A stretch of DNA of 64,000 nucleotides from CAVZVZ01 sp963778895 (lineage in GTDB: Bacteria > Actinomycetota > Acidimicrobiia > Acidimicrobiales > Acidimicrobilacustridaceae). Under the pieces are notes generated by a model. The model searched no databases. It was not told the origin of the DNA and saw only the letters and a list, made by a program, of their open reading frames with translations. The DNA lies in contig CAVZVZ010000005.1 in the NCBI GenBank assembly GCA_963778895.1, forward strand, positions 1,178,001 through 1,242,000. Direction: 5' to 3'. This document shows, in pieces, positions 1-7,951 of this stretch (position 1 is its first letter; each line of letters opens with the position of its first letter). A program made the translations under genes and the position numbers.

Positions 1-201
1 CCCGAGCACACCGCGACACGCCGTCTCTTCCTCGACCTCTCGTATCGCCGCTTCCTCGTGCGTCTCACCCGGGTCGAGCTTGCCCTTCGGGAAGCTCCAG
101 TCGTCGTACTTCGGGCGGTGCACCAACGCGACTTCGGTCGAACCGCGCTTGCGCCGCCACAACACGGCGCCGGCGGCACGCACCGTCTCCGTTCGGCTCA
201 C
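1..201 (-). CDS. Nudix hydrolase, MutT1-like, N-terminal part (runs off the window)
   Basis: The visible 67 residues start with an AAGAVLWRRK strand and carry a Nudix box: GKLDPGETHEEAAIREVEEE matches G-x5-E-x7-RE-x2-EE. The family hydrolyses nucleoside diphosphates linked to another group and uses the box to bind magnesium. In mycobacteria the gene beside ppk1 encodes MutT1, a Nudix domain fused to a histidine-phosphatase domain, and the same neighbourhood here suggests that type. The phosphatase half would lie outside the window. I chose the GTG at 201 because it sits 16 bases after the ppk1 stop and precedes the first conserved strand. No strong ribosome-binding site is visible. Confidence 0.82.
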   Translation of the reverse strand, partial: MSRTETVRAAGAVLWRRKRGSTEVALVHRPKYDDWSFPKGKLDPGETHEEAAIREVEEETACRGVLG

Positions 202-217
202 GATGTCGGTACGCCGA

Positions 218-2344
218 TCACGCAGGTGTACGCCGCTCGAGCGCGAGCTCCTGGAAACGGCGATGCGTCTCGACCTCGCCCGGGCCGATGACGTGGTGCC
301 AGGTGCCGTCGGGCGAGAGGCTCCACGCGAGCGTGTCGTCGGCGAGGTTCACGTCGATGATCTCGTCGAGCTGTTCCTGCAACGTCGGATCTTCCACCGG
401 CACGAGCGCTTCGACCCGACGATCGAGGTTGCGCGGCATGAGATCGGCGGAACCGATGTAGTAGGTCTGTCCCCCACCGTCGGCGCCGTGCGCGAAGCGA
501 TAGACGCGCGCATGCTCGAGATAGCGGCCGACGATCGAACGCACGTACACGTTGTCCGACAGTTCCTCTACGCCAGGACGCAGACAACAGATGCCGCGGA
601 TGATGAGATCGACTCGCGTGCCAGCCTGCGACGCGGCGTACAGCGCGTCGATCATCTCGGCGTCGACCAGGCTGTTGAGCTTCAGGACGATGTGGCCCTC
701 GGCGCCGTGCGACGCCTCGTTCGCGATCAGATCGAGGATCGCCCCGCGCATGAACGACGGCGCAACCAGCAGCTTGGAGAACTGGGGCTCGCGGGCGTAA
801 CCCGTGAGCAGGTTGAAGAGCTGCGTGAGGTCGGAGCCGACGTCGGGGTCACACGTGAGCAAGCCGAGGTCCTCGTACAGGCGGGCCGTCTTCGGGTTGT
901 AGTTGCCCGTACCCACGTGGCAGTAGCGGCGGATGCCGTCGGCCTCTTCGCGAACGACGAGGGTGGTCTTGGTGTGGATCTTCAGCCCGACGAGGCCGTA
1001 CACGACGTGCACTCCCGCCTTCTCGAGCTCACGAGCCCACACGATGTTCTTCTCTTCGTCGAAGCGCGCTTTCAGCTCGACCAGGGCGGCGACCTGCTTG
1101 CCGTTCTCGGCGGCACGGATCAGGGACTGGATGATCGAGCTGTCACCCGACGTCCGATAGAGCGTCAGCTTGATCGCCAGCACCTTCGGATCGAGCGACG
1201 CCTGCCGGATGAACTCCTCCACCGAGGTGGCGAACGACGTGTACGGGTGGTGAACCAACACGTCGCCGCGGCGCAACACGTTGAAGAAGCTGATCTCCTC
1301 TTCGTCCCGGCTGGCGAGACGTTGATCGGCGATGGGCACCCACACGGGGTCCTTCAGGTCCGGCCGATCGAGCGAGTGGATGGCCCATAGGCCGCCGAGG
1401 TCGAGTGGACCGACCGTGAGGTACACGTCCTCGTCGCTCACATCGAGCTCGCGCTGCAGCAACTCGCGAACCTCGGAGCTCATCTCGTGATCGATCTCGA
1501 GGCGCACCGCTCGACCGAATCGGCGCCGGCGCAACTCCATCTCGACGGCGGCGAGAAGGTCGTCGGCTTCCTCTTCCTCCAACGTGAGGTCGGCGTTGCG
1601 GGTGACGCGGAACGTGTGATGGCTGCCGATCTCCATGCCGGGGAACAACGCCTCGAGATGAGAGGCGATCACCTGCTCCAGAGGCACGAACCGTTCACCG
1701 TCGGGCATGGCGACGAACCGGGGCAGAAGATTCGGCACCTTGACTCGCGCAAAGCGGCGCTCACCGGACTTCGGGTCGAGCACCTCGACCGCGAGGTTCA
1801 GCGACAGGTCGGAGATGTACGGGAACGGGTGACCGGGATCGACGGCCAACGGCGTCAGCACGGGGAAGATGCGGGCGTCGAACACTTCGTCGAGGTGTTT
1901 GCGATCGTCCTCCTCGAGATCGTCGACGTTGGCGAACACGATGCCCTGCTCCGCCAGTGCCGGCATGACCTGCGCGATGAACCGGTGTTGCTGAGCGCGG
2001 CCCAGCGCCTCGACCCGATCTCGAATGTCGAGCAGCTGCTCGGCCGGGGTCTTTTCGTCGGGCGTGCTCGGGCTGAGCCCGGCCGCCACCTGATCCTTCA
2101 GACCAGCCACGCGGACCTGGAAGAACTCGTCGAGATTGGTGCTGAAGATCGCCAGGAACTTGACCCGCTCCAGCAGGGGAACCACGGGGTCCTCGGACAG
2201 GTGCAGCACCCGAGCGTTGAAGTCGAGCCACGACAGTTCGCGATTCAGGAACCGCAGCGGGCTCGAGGCCAGGGACTCGACGTCGTCGACCGGCGCGGGC
2301 AGCCCGATGGCGTCAGGGGTGATCACCGTGAGCTCGCCGGACAT
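218..2344 (-). CDS. ppk1: Polyphosphate kinase 1
   Basis: This 708-residue cytosolic enzyme reversibly transfers the gamma phosphate of ATP onto inorganic polyphosphate. The length is normal for the family. The N-terminal domain opens with RFLNRELSWLDFNARVL, the typical PPK1 start. The autophosphorylated histidine is expected at H457 in LKIHTKTTL, and the second essential histidine at H611 in YLEHARVYRF. CHVGTGNYNPKTARLY at about 475-490 is the diagnostic signature. The gene is intact and is followed 16 bases later by a MutT1-like Nudix gene, a pairing known from mycobacteria. It starts with ATG and has no clear Shine-Dalgarno sequence. Polyphosphate made here would act as a phosphate and energy store and in stress responses. 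Confidence 0.97.
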   Translation of the reverse strand: MSGELTVITPDAIGLPAPVDDVESLASSPLRFLNRELSWLDFNARVLHLSEDPVVPLLERVKFLAIFSTNLDEFFQVRVAGLKDQVAAGLSPSTPDEKTPAEQLLDIRDRVEALGRAQQHRFIAQVMPALAEQGIVFANVDDLEEDDRKHLDEVFDARIFPVLTPLAVDPGHPFPYISDLSLNLAVEVLDPKSGERRFARVKVPNLLPRFVAMPDGERFVPLEQVIASHLEALFPGMEIGSHHTFRVTRNADLTLEEEEADDLLAAVEMELRRRRFGRAVRLEIDHEMSSEVRELLQRELDVSDEDVYLTVGPLDLGGLWAIHSLDRPDLKDPVWVPIADQRLASRDEEEISFFNVLRRGDVLVHHPYTSFATSVEEFIRQASLDPKVLAIKLTLYRTSGDSSIIQSLIRAAENGKQVAALVELKARFDEEKNIVWARELEKAGVHVVYGLVGLKIHTKTTLVVREEADGIRRYCHVGTGNYNPKTARLYEDLGLLTCDPDVGSDLTQLFNLLTGYAREPQFSKLLVAPSFMRGAILDLIANEASHGAEGHIVLKLNSLVDAEMIDALYAASQAGTRVDLIIRGICCLRPGVEELSDNVYVRSIVGRYLEHARVYRFAHGADGGGQTYYIGSADLMPRNLDRRVEALVPVEDPTLQEQLDEIIDVNLADDTLAWSLSPDGTWHHVIGPGEVETHRRFQELALERRTPA

Positions 2345-2384
2345 GGGGCAAGCCTATGGGCGACCGGGGCGTCGTGCCGTCGCC

Positions 2385-2681
2385 CTACGCGGACGCGGGC
2401 TCGCTGTCTTCTTCGGGCACGCCGAGATCCCACTCGAGGATGAGATGCTCACGTTCGGCATCGCGGGCCACGCGCTCGCGGTTGCGACGGAACTGCGGGT
2501 CGTGCGGCGGCAGGAGCAGCAGTCGGGCTTGAACTCGGTCGCGAAAGCCGTCGATCAGGGCCCGGTCACCGAAATCCGACCGGATCTCCCAGTGCGGGGC
2601 GACCGGACCGAGGTACACGACCTTCACATGGCCGCGCGGCGGCTCATCAGGGTCGATCGTGGACTCATCGGACATCGACAT
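2385..2681 (-). CDS. Small conserved-looking hypothetical protein
   Basis: I do not recognise this 98-residue protein. It has an acidic N-terminus (MSMSDESTIDPDEPP), a central stretch GHVKVVYLGPVAPHWEI that could form beta strands, an Arg-rich helix and an acidic tail. It has no signal peptide or membrane segment. ATG at 2681 is preceded by GGAG at a reasonable distance, so I start there rather than farther upstream in the repeat. A second ATG lies two codons in. The gene ends 40 bases before the ppk1 start on the same strand and may share its transcript. Codon use is like its neighbours, with GC-rich third positions. Confidence 0.6.
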   Translation of the reverse strand: MSMSDESTIDPDEPPRGHVKVVYLGPVAPHWEIRSDFGDRALIDGFRDRVQARLLLLPPHDPQFRRNRERVARDAEREHLILEWDLGVPEEDSEPASA

Positions 2682-2722
2682 CGGAACTCCAGCGCACTCG
2701 AGAAGAGGAGGAAGCCTACCGC

Positions 2723-4426
2723 CTAGACGCTGCGGAGCGGAGCGGAGCAGCGGCACCGACGGAACCCGAGTCGGCGAAGCCGGACCTGCGACAGCAGGTC
2801 AAAGCAACAGAGCGGAGCAGCGGCACCGACGGAACCCGAGTCGGCGAAGCCGGACCTGCGACAGCAGGTCAAAGCAACAGAGCGGAGCAGCGGCACCGAC
2901 GGAACCCGATCGGCGAAGCCGCAGGGAAATCGGCGGCGGGTTCCCGCCGCGTCGGTGATGTCGGCCTCACGTTTGCGGCCGTTGCGCTCGTACTCGACGG
3001 TGACCTGGTCACCTGGGCTGTGACCGCGGATGCCGTCGACGAGTTGCGCGGCGGTGGTGATGCTCTGACCGTCGAGGGCCACGATCACATCGCCGACCTG
3101 GAGACCGGCACTCGCGGCGGGACTGTTCGGCGACACCTCGGTGACCACAGCCCCCCGGGAGGCGCTGATGCCGAACTGGTCGAGCTGATCGCTCGAGAGG
3201 TCGCTCGACGGATTGCGTCGACACGCCCAGGAATGCGGTTTCCGGCGTGACCGTCGCCCCGACCCTGCCGGAGCTCGTCGATCAAGGGCTTGATGTCGTC
3301 GATCGGGATGGCGAAGCCGATGTTCTGGGCATCGGCGGCGATCGCGGTGTTGATGCCGATCACTTCGCCCGCGGCGTCGAGGAGGGGGCCGCCGGAGTTG
3401 CCCGGGTTGATGGCGGCATCGGTTTGGATGAGGCCGCGAAGGGTGACGTCGGGGGCCTCGATGATCCGGTCCAACGCCGAGATGATGCCGCGGGTGACGC
3501 TCGGCGACGCGCCGAGGTTCAAGGCGTTCCCGATGGCCACGACCTCGTCACCGACCCTCGCTTCCGAGGAGTTGCCGAGCTCGGCAGGTGTGAGGTCGCT
3601 CGCGCCTTGCACATGCACCAGCGCGACATCGGCGTCGGGGAAGCTGCCGACGACGTCGGCGGGGTACTCGGTGCCGTCGTCGAGCGTGACCCGCACCGTC
3701 TGGGCCCGCGCCACCACATGGGCATTGGTGAGGATGTCGCCGTCGGCACTCACGATCACGCCGGTCCCGGCGCCGCCGTTCTGGCCACCCGCCGCGCTGC
3801 TCTCGTCGGTGTGGATCGTGACCACCGACGGTTGGGCCTTGGCCAGCAGTGCTTGGATGTCGAGGCCCGATGAGCCTTCCAATCGGCTGCTGGGCGGGGC
3901 TGCCGCCGGCGTGTCGTTGCGATCGAACGTCAAGAAGAGGGCGCCGGTGACGATGGCGGCGACGAGCGCGCTGCACGCCACGATGGTCGCGATGACGCCC
4001 CGACTCGGCCCCGAGGCGGGTGCGGGCTCGGGCCGGGCGTACGCCGGCAGCGGCGGCAAGGCGCGACCGCCGGATCCGAACGGCGACGGCTCATAGGTGG
4101 GCGGAGAATCGGGGAGCACCGGATCGGTGCGGGCGCTCACCTGGTCGGGGCAGAGGAGGCGGCGGTACGGCCGCGCTCGGTGCCGGCGGCGGGACGGCGG
4201 CTGCCGGGGGGCGAGGGGGCTGGAACGGCGGCTCGAAGCCCGTCGGGGGCGGCGGTGGAGGGGGCGCGAACGTCGGGGCCGCCAACTCGGTGGTCGGCGC
4301 CTCACGGAACGCTGGTGATTGCTCGATGGTCGGCTCGTCGGCGCCGCTGGTGGCGCCGGCCGAGGAGCCGGGTGCCGCCCACCCGGGCGGTGACCGCCGG
4401 GAGGTCGGCGCCGGGTGCTGCTCCAC
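2723..4426 (-). CDS. HtrA/DegP-like serine protease with PDZ domain, frameshifted
   Basis: A membrane-anchored trypsin-like protease for envelope protein quality control. In order: a proline-rich cytoplasmic N-terminus (4130-4420), one membrane helix near 3930-4010 (GVIATIVACSALVAAIVTGA), a protease domain with the triad His in LTNAHVV, Asp in DADVALVHV and Ser in GNSGGPLL, then a PDZ domain (SPAASAGLQVGDVIVALDG). At least three frame changes are needed, near 4130, 3245 and 3200, so the gene reads whole only after indel correction. GTG at 4426 follows GAAGGGAA, a good ribosome-binding site. After the PDZ domain the frame runs through a 70-bp tandem repeat to TAG at 2723, so the native end may be earlier. 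The neighbouring ECF sigma and anti-sigma genes fit the mycobacterial sigE-rseA-htrA-tat arrangement. Confidence 0.85.
2740..2920. repeat. 70-bp tandem repeat, about 2.5 copies
   Basis: Copy 1 occupies 2740-2809 and copy 2 occupies 2810-2879, and they look identical. A partial third copy starts at 2880 and breaks down near 2920 after losing one G. Each unit contains a hairpin, GACCTGC-GACA-GCAGGTC, and a smaller CGGC-GAA-GCCG hairpin. The array lies between the PDZ-coding part of htrA and a small hypothetical gene. The unit is not a multiple of three, so any protein frame through it changes at each copy. It may act as a transcription or mRNA-end structure. Confidence 0.9.
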
Positions 4427-4639
4427 AGCATTCCCTTCGCACGACGAGAACGCCCCAGGTCGAGACGTCGAACAGCATGGTAGCGACGGTTTACCCTCCG
4501 GCGACCGGCGGGCAGTAGCCTCAGAGGGCGACCGAAGGATGGTCGCTGGGAACTTCTTCGGCCTGAGCTCCGTACTACAGGGGACACAACAACACGGGCC
4601 ACGGTCTCGCCGCTCGGCGGGGAGACCCACGGAGGCGTA

Positions 4640-4894
4640 ATGGATACATCATGGATGGCTCGGGGCAACTGCGCCCTCGAGCCGCCATCCACGTTCTTTC
4701 CCAGCGACGGCGTGGGTGTCGAGGTCGCAAAGCGGGTGTGCGAATCGTGCGCGGTCAAGGACCGTTGCCTCGAGTACGCGCTCGAGAACCGCATCGACCA
4801 CGGCGTTTGGGGAGGTACCTCAGAGCGCCAGCGTCGGCGCATCCTGAAGAAGCGCAAGCTGACCTCCGCGCCGCTCGCCGCCACGTTTCTCTGA
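4640..4894 (+). CDS. WhiB-family iron-sulfur transcriptional regulator
   Basis: An 84-residue WhiB protein, a family confined to Actinomycetota and some of their phages. Four cysteines at 11, 34, 37 and 43 (GNC; CESC-x5-C) would bind a 4Fe-4S cluster. The GVWGGTSE turn at 55-62 and the basic tail RQRRRILKKRK complete the family pattern. WhiB proteins bind the primary sigma factor and respond to redox or nitric oxide. The ATG at 4640 follows GGAGG with ideal spacing. The gene is on the plus strand between htrA and the anti-sigma gene, an unusual insertion into that stress cluster. Its subfamily cannot be fixed from sequence alone. Confidence 0.95.
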   Translation: MDTSWMARGNCALEPPSTFFPSDGVGVEVAKRVCESCAVKDRCLEYALENRIDHGVWGGTSERQRRRILKKRKLTSAPLAATFL

Positions 4895-4916
4895 GACTGG
4901 CCCCCAGGCCCGGCCG

Positions 4917-5792
4917 CTAGGCCGGGAACCCGAACCCTTCGGCGATCCACCCGCACGTGTCCTCGACGCGCTCCGTCATCGACGGTGGCGGCGGGTTGGG
5001 CACGGCTTCGGCCACCGCGACGACGTCGTCGTGCGGCGCACTGCCCACGACGGTGACGATCAGGTCGTCGCGCGCCAGCACGACCACATCGACCGCGGAC
5101 GCGGAGGCTGCTCCGGTGCCGGACGCACTCGGTGAGATCGTCACGGTCCACGCGTCGGCGCCGTCCATCTGCATGCGTGCGCCGCCGGACGGCATCTCGT
5201 CCCATTCGACTCGGCCGCGCTGTTCGAAGACCGAAACGATTCCGGTGTCGTTGCGATACACGACGTGCACCCCTTCGGGCGCTCTATAGACGGCTATCCG
5301 TTGGTAGCCATGGTCGACAGCCACGGGAGCTTCGTACGGCGCCATGGAGTCAGCGGCATCCGCCGCCATGGGCGTGTAACCCTCGGGTAGCGCTTGCGTC
5401 GACGAGGCGAGCATCGCGTGACGCTGGCTGAGGTCTTCGACGGGCGGCGCAAGCCGGTGGCCCACGGGCGCGATCGCGACCACGAGCACCACTGCCGCAG
5501 CGACGGCAACGACCGACGCGAAGACCACGCCCGGAGCTCGGCGCCGACGACGTGAGGGCTGGTGGGAGCGGTCGGGCGAGCGAAGACGCTCGTAGAACCC
5601 GAACGGGGCATCGACCTCGGGCAGACCGCGGACGAGGGCGCGCACCCGCTCGATGTCGGCCAGCTCGGCTCGGGCCTCGGCCGATCGCTCCAGCAGCGCG
5701 GAGACATCCGCTCGTTCAGCGTCGGTCAACTCACCGTCGGCGTAGGCGTCGAGTAGCTCGAACGGGTCGACGGTGTCGTCCGGCTGCGTCAC
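4917..5792 (-). CDS. Membrane anti-sigma factor for the adjacent ECF sigma factor
   Basis: A 291-residue single-pass protein. Residues 1-70 (FELLDAYADGELTDAERADV) look like the small helical anti-sigma domain, but lack the HxxxCxxC zinc ligands of classical ZAS proteins. A basic stop-transfer stretch precedes the membrane helix at about 89-110. The outer part resembles a MucB/LolA-type sensor (VYRAPEGVHVVYRNDTG) and is otherwise unassigned. GTG at 5792 overlaps the sigma stop codon (GTGTGA), giving translational coupling typical of a sigma/anti-sigma pair. In family terms it would hold the sigma factor at the membrane until an envelope signal leads to its release. Confidence 0.85.
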   Translation of the reverse strand: MTQPDDTVDPFELLDAYADGELTDAERADVSALLERSAEARAELADIERVRALVRGLPEVDAPFGFYERLRSPDRSHQPSRRRRRAPGVVFASVVAVAAAVVLVVAIAPVGHRLAPPVEDLSQRHAMLASSTQALPEGYTPMAADAADSMAPYEAPVAVDHGYQRIAVYRAPEGVHVVYRNDTGIVSVFEQRGRVEWDEMPSGGARMQMDGADAWTVTISPSASGTGAASASAVDVVVLARDDLIVTVVGSAPHDDVVAVAEAVPNPPPPSMTERVEDTCGWIAEGFGFPA

Positions 5793-6301
5793 ACCAACAC
5801 CTCCCGGAGCTGCGCGCGACCGCGGTGGATGCGACTGCGCACGGTGCCCACCGGTACGTCGAGCGTGTCGGCGATCTCCTGGTACCCGAAGCCGACCACG
5901 TCGCACAGCACGACCGCGGCGCGGTACTCGTCGGGCAGGCCGCGCAACGCGTCCTGCACGTGATCCGGCAGCGATGCATGCGCGAGGGCTTGATCGGCCG
6001 ACGGCGCGCTCGGCACCAGACGGTCTTCGTCGTCCCCCAATGAATCGGTCGGTCGCCGCTTGCGCCGACGAACATCGTCCAAGAACGCGTTCGTCGTGAT
6101 GCGACTCAACCAGCCGTGCAATGAGCCGGGCTCATAACGTGCGAGCCCGCGCTGTACTCGAAGCAGCACCTCTTGTACCAAGTCCTGTGCGTCGTCGTGG
6201 TTCCCCGTCAATCGGTACGCCACGGTGTAGAGGAACCGACCCTGATTGCGGGCGATGTCCTCCCAGGTCGGAACCTGGTCAGCAGATGGCTCCTCCCTCA
6301 C
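5789..6301 (-). CDS. ECF RNA polymerase sigma factor (SigE/RpoE-like)
   Basis: A 170-residue group 4 sigma factor. Region 2 is seen in FLYTVAYRLTGNHDDAQDLV and GSLHGWLSRITTNAFLDD, and region 4 in LPDEYRAAVVLCDVVGFGYQ and VPVGTVRSRIHRGRAQL. A linker of about 30 residues joins them. The GTG start at 6301 is the only reasonable one. The gene is followed with a 4-nt overlap by its anti-sigma factor, then by htrA further along, and tatA lies upstream, as around mycobacterial sigE. A promoter of the form GGAAC-N17-CGTT lies just upstream and suggests autoregulation. It should direct an envelope-stress regulon. Confidence 0.95.
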   Translation of the reverse strand: MREEPSADQVPTWEDIARNQGRFLYTVAYRLTGNHDDAQDLVQEVLLRVQRGLARYEPGSLHGWLSRITTNAFLDDVRRRKRRPTDSLGDDEDRLVPSAPSADQALAHASLPDHVQDALRGLPDEYRAAVVLCDVVGFGYQEIADTLDVPVGTVRSRIHRGRAQLREVLV

Positions 6302-6318
6302 CGTGAAACCGTGAGTCC

Positions 6319-6344
6319 AACGACGCGCGCGTGCAACCGGTTCC
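6319..6344 (-). promoter_or_regulatory. Sigma-E-type promoter of the ECF sigma gene
   Basis: Read on the minus strand, GGAAC (6344-6340) is followed by exactly 17 bases and then CGTT (6322-6319). This matches the GGAAC / CGTT consensus of SigE/SigH-type ECF factors. Transcription would start about 10-15 nt before the GTG of the sigma gene, giving a very short leader. Autoregulation is inferred from the match. Confidence 0.7.
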
Positions 6345-6363
6345 CAGGGTGAGAAGGAAGGAG

Positions 6364-6533
6364 CTAGGAGGTCTTCTTGCTGTCCGGGTCGTCGTCCGGC
6401 TCGTCCTTCAGGCCGGTCTTGAACTCTTTTGGGCCTGTCCGAGCGAGCGAGCGAGCTTCGGCAGCTGCGTGCTCCCGAACAGCACCAGGACGATCACCAG
6501 GATGAGAATGATTTCGGGAGCGCCGAGATTCAT
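6364..6533 (-). CDS. tatA: Sec-independent translocase protein TatA, one-base deletion
   Basis: A 56-residue TatA protein: MNLGAPEIILILVIVLVLFG forms the short membrane helix, and STQLPKLARSLGQAQ starts the amphipathic helix with the conserved FG hinge before it. The acidic, lysine-rich tail is typical. The span is 170 nt, one short of 57 codons. The frame breaks in CAAAAGAG, and restoring a fifth A gives QKEFKTGL, the normal family sequence. TatA forms the pore for folded-protein export with TatC, which is not in this window. Its position upstream of the sigma factor fits the envelope-stress cluster. Confidence 0.9.
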
Positions 6534-6604
6534 GCGCGTAGCCTACCGCGTCACCCCTTCCGGCCACCTGCGGACCGGTCCCTACCCCTGCCCACGGCTT
6601 CGTC

Positions 6605-7404
6605 ATGCTCGAGTGCGTCATCAATCTGAGTGAAGGCCGCCGACCCGAGGTCGTCGAGCTGATCGCCCGCAACGCCGGCGCCGAGCTGCTCGACGTGCAC
6701 CTCGACGCCGATCATCACCGCTCCGTGGTCACGGTTGTCGGAGAAGCGGCGGCCCGGGCCGTCGCCACCGCCGCCGTCCTCGCCCTCGACCTCCGCGCCC
6801 ACCAGGGAGTCCATCCCCGGTTCGGCGTGGTCGACGTGGTCCCGTTCGTGCCCCTGGGATCGGCGTCCATGGACGACGCCGTGGCGGCCCGGGATGCCTT
6901 CGCCCGCACGCTGGCGGAACAGCTGGGGGTGCCGTGCTTTCTCTACGGCCCCGAGCGGAGCCTGCCCGAGCTGCGACGGCGGGCGTTCTCGGACCTCGAC
7001 CCGGATTTCGGTCCCCGCGAGCCCCATCCGACCGCCGGGGCCACCGCGGTGGGGGCGCGACCGGTGCTCGTGGCCTACAACGTGTGGCTGGCGGAGCCCG
7101 ATCTCGAGCCGGGCCCGCGAGATCGCCGCCGAGCTCCGAGGCCCTTCGGTCCGTGCTCTCGGGCTAGCGGTCGGCCAGCAGGTGCAGGTCTCGATGAACC
7201 TGATCGCTCCGGAGACGGTCGGTCCGGCGGAGGTCTACGACGCCGTTGCCGCGCGTGCCGCGATCGATCGCGCCGAGTTGGTCGGGCTGATACCGAGCGC
7301 GTTGCTCACTCGCACACCGACCGCACGTTGGCGAGACCTGGACCTCGATCGCTGACCGCACTATCGAGGCCCGCCTCGCGGCACGCGGCTTCCAGGTCGA
7401 TTAG
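6605..7404 (+). CDS. Glutamate formimidoyltransferase-like protein, frameshifted
   Basis: About 266 residues matching the formiminotransferase domain: ECVINLSEGRRPEVVE at the N-terminus, DADHHRSVVTVVG, then HQGVHPRFGVVDVVPFVP. Enzymes of this family move a formimino group from formiminoglutamate to tetrahydrofolate in histidine breakdown, or act as folate cyclising enzymes. The frame changes near 7110 (after the VAYNVWLAEPDLE segment) and again near 7350, and the natural end is FQVD followed by TAG at 7404. No hut genes are nearby, so its physiological role is open. The stop overlaps the stop of the convergent whiB gene in the four bases TTAG. Confidence 0.8.
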
Positions 7405-7688
7405 GCGCTCGCAGTCTTGGCTTCGGCCGCGGCACGCGCCAGCGCCCGCTGGCGACGGATGCGGCGACGCTCACGCTCGCTCATCCCGCCCCAGATGCCG
7501 AACTTCTCACCGTTGGCCAACGCGTACTCGAGGCAGTCCTCGCGTACGACGCAGCCCCGGCAGACCTCTTTGGCTTCACGTGTCGAAGCGCCGCGCTCCG
7601 GGAAGAACAGATCGGGGTCGACGCCGAGACAGTTGGCAAAGTCCTGCCATGACTTGTCAACTACGGGTTCGGTGGCTGCTTCCATCAT
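7401..7688 (-). CDS. WhiB2/WhmD-like iron-sulfur regulator
   Basis: A 95-residue WhiB protein with cluster cysteines at 20, 43, 46 and 52. The segments WQDFANCLGVDPDLFFPERG, CLEYALANGEKFGIWGG and MSERERRRIRR are very close to the WhiB2/WhmD branch, which is essential for septation and cell division in mycobacteria and streptomycetes. That role is inferred by similarity. ATG at 7688 is preceded by a purine-rich GGAGGAGG stretch, giving a strong ribosome-binding site. The gene is divergent from the macro-domain gene and convergent with the formimidoyltransferase gene, with overlapping stop codons. Confidence 0.95.
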   Translation of the reverse strand: MMEAATEPVVDKSWQDFANCLGVDPDLFFPERGASTREAKEVCRGCVVREDCLEYALANGEKFGIWGGMSERERRRIRRQRALARAAAEAKTASA

Positions 7689-7805
7689 TTTCCGGCCTCC
7701 TCCTCCCGCGCCAGCGCGATGACTGGCCCCTCACGGGCGGACGTTTGGTGTGCCGTGGTACGAGACGCCTCCGCTGGCCCCTACGACAGTCTCGCGTAGC
7801 ACAGG

Positions 7806-7815
7806 TGTAATTACA
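7806..7815. promoter_or_regulatory. AT-rich palindrome TGTAATTACA between whiB2-like and macro genes
   Basis: A perfect 10-bp palindrome stands out in a 264-bp GC-rich divergent intergenic region (7689-7951). It lies about 118 bp upstream of the WhiB start and 137 bp upstream of the macro-domain start, with TGTGATC beside it. It could be a regulator site or part of a promoter. No other feature is visible in this gap. Confidence 0.35.
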
Positions 7816-7951
7816 TTGGTGTGATCTTGGCCGCCCCGACGCAATAGTGCAAGGGGAAGATCGAGAAATAGGTGAAAAAGCCCAGTTCGGGGCCTTCGGA
7901 TTCGTCGCTCGTCCCGGCAGCCGAACGGCCCCATCGGACAGACTTCGGGTC

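Noticed and set aside
80..1390. Long plus-strand open frame of about 436 codons opposite ppk1
   Set aside because: It mirrors the ppk1 codons in a GC-rich gene, has no recognisable motif, and the ppk1 reading is complete and strongly conserved.
2740..2920. Possible CRISPR array
   Set aside because: The units are directly adjacent 70-bp tandem copies with no variable spacers and no cas genes.
3085..5205. A 706-residue HtrA form extending upstream through the whiB and anti-sigma region
   Set aside because: Its first part is antisense or out of frame with whiB and the anti-sigma gene. The proline-rich N-terminus with a good ribosome-binding site starts at 4426.
6440..6458. GAGC microrepeat (four tandem GAGC-like units)
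   Set aside because: It encodes the LARSLAR-type amphipathic helix of TatA and needs no separate explanation.
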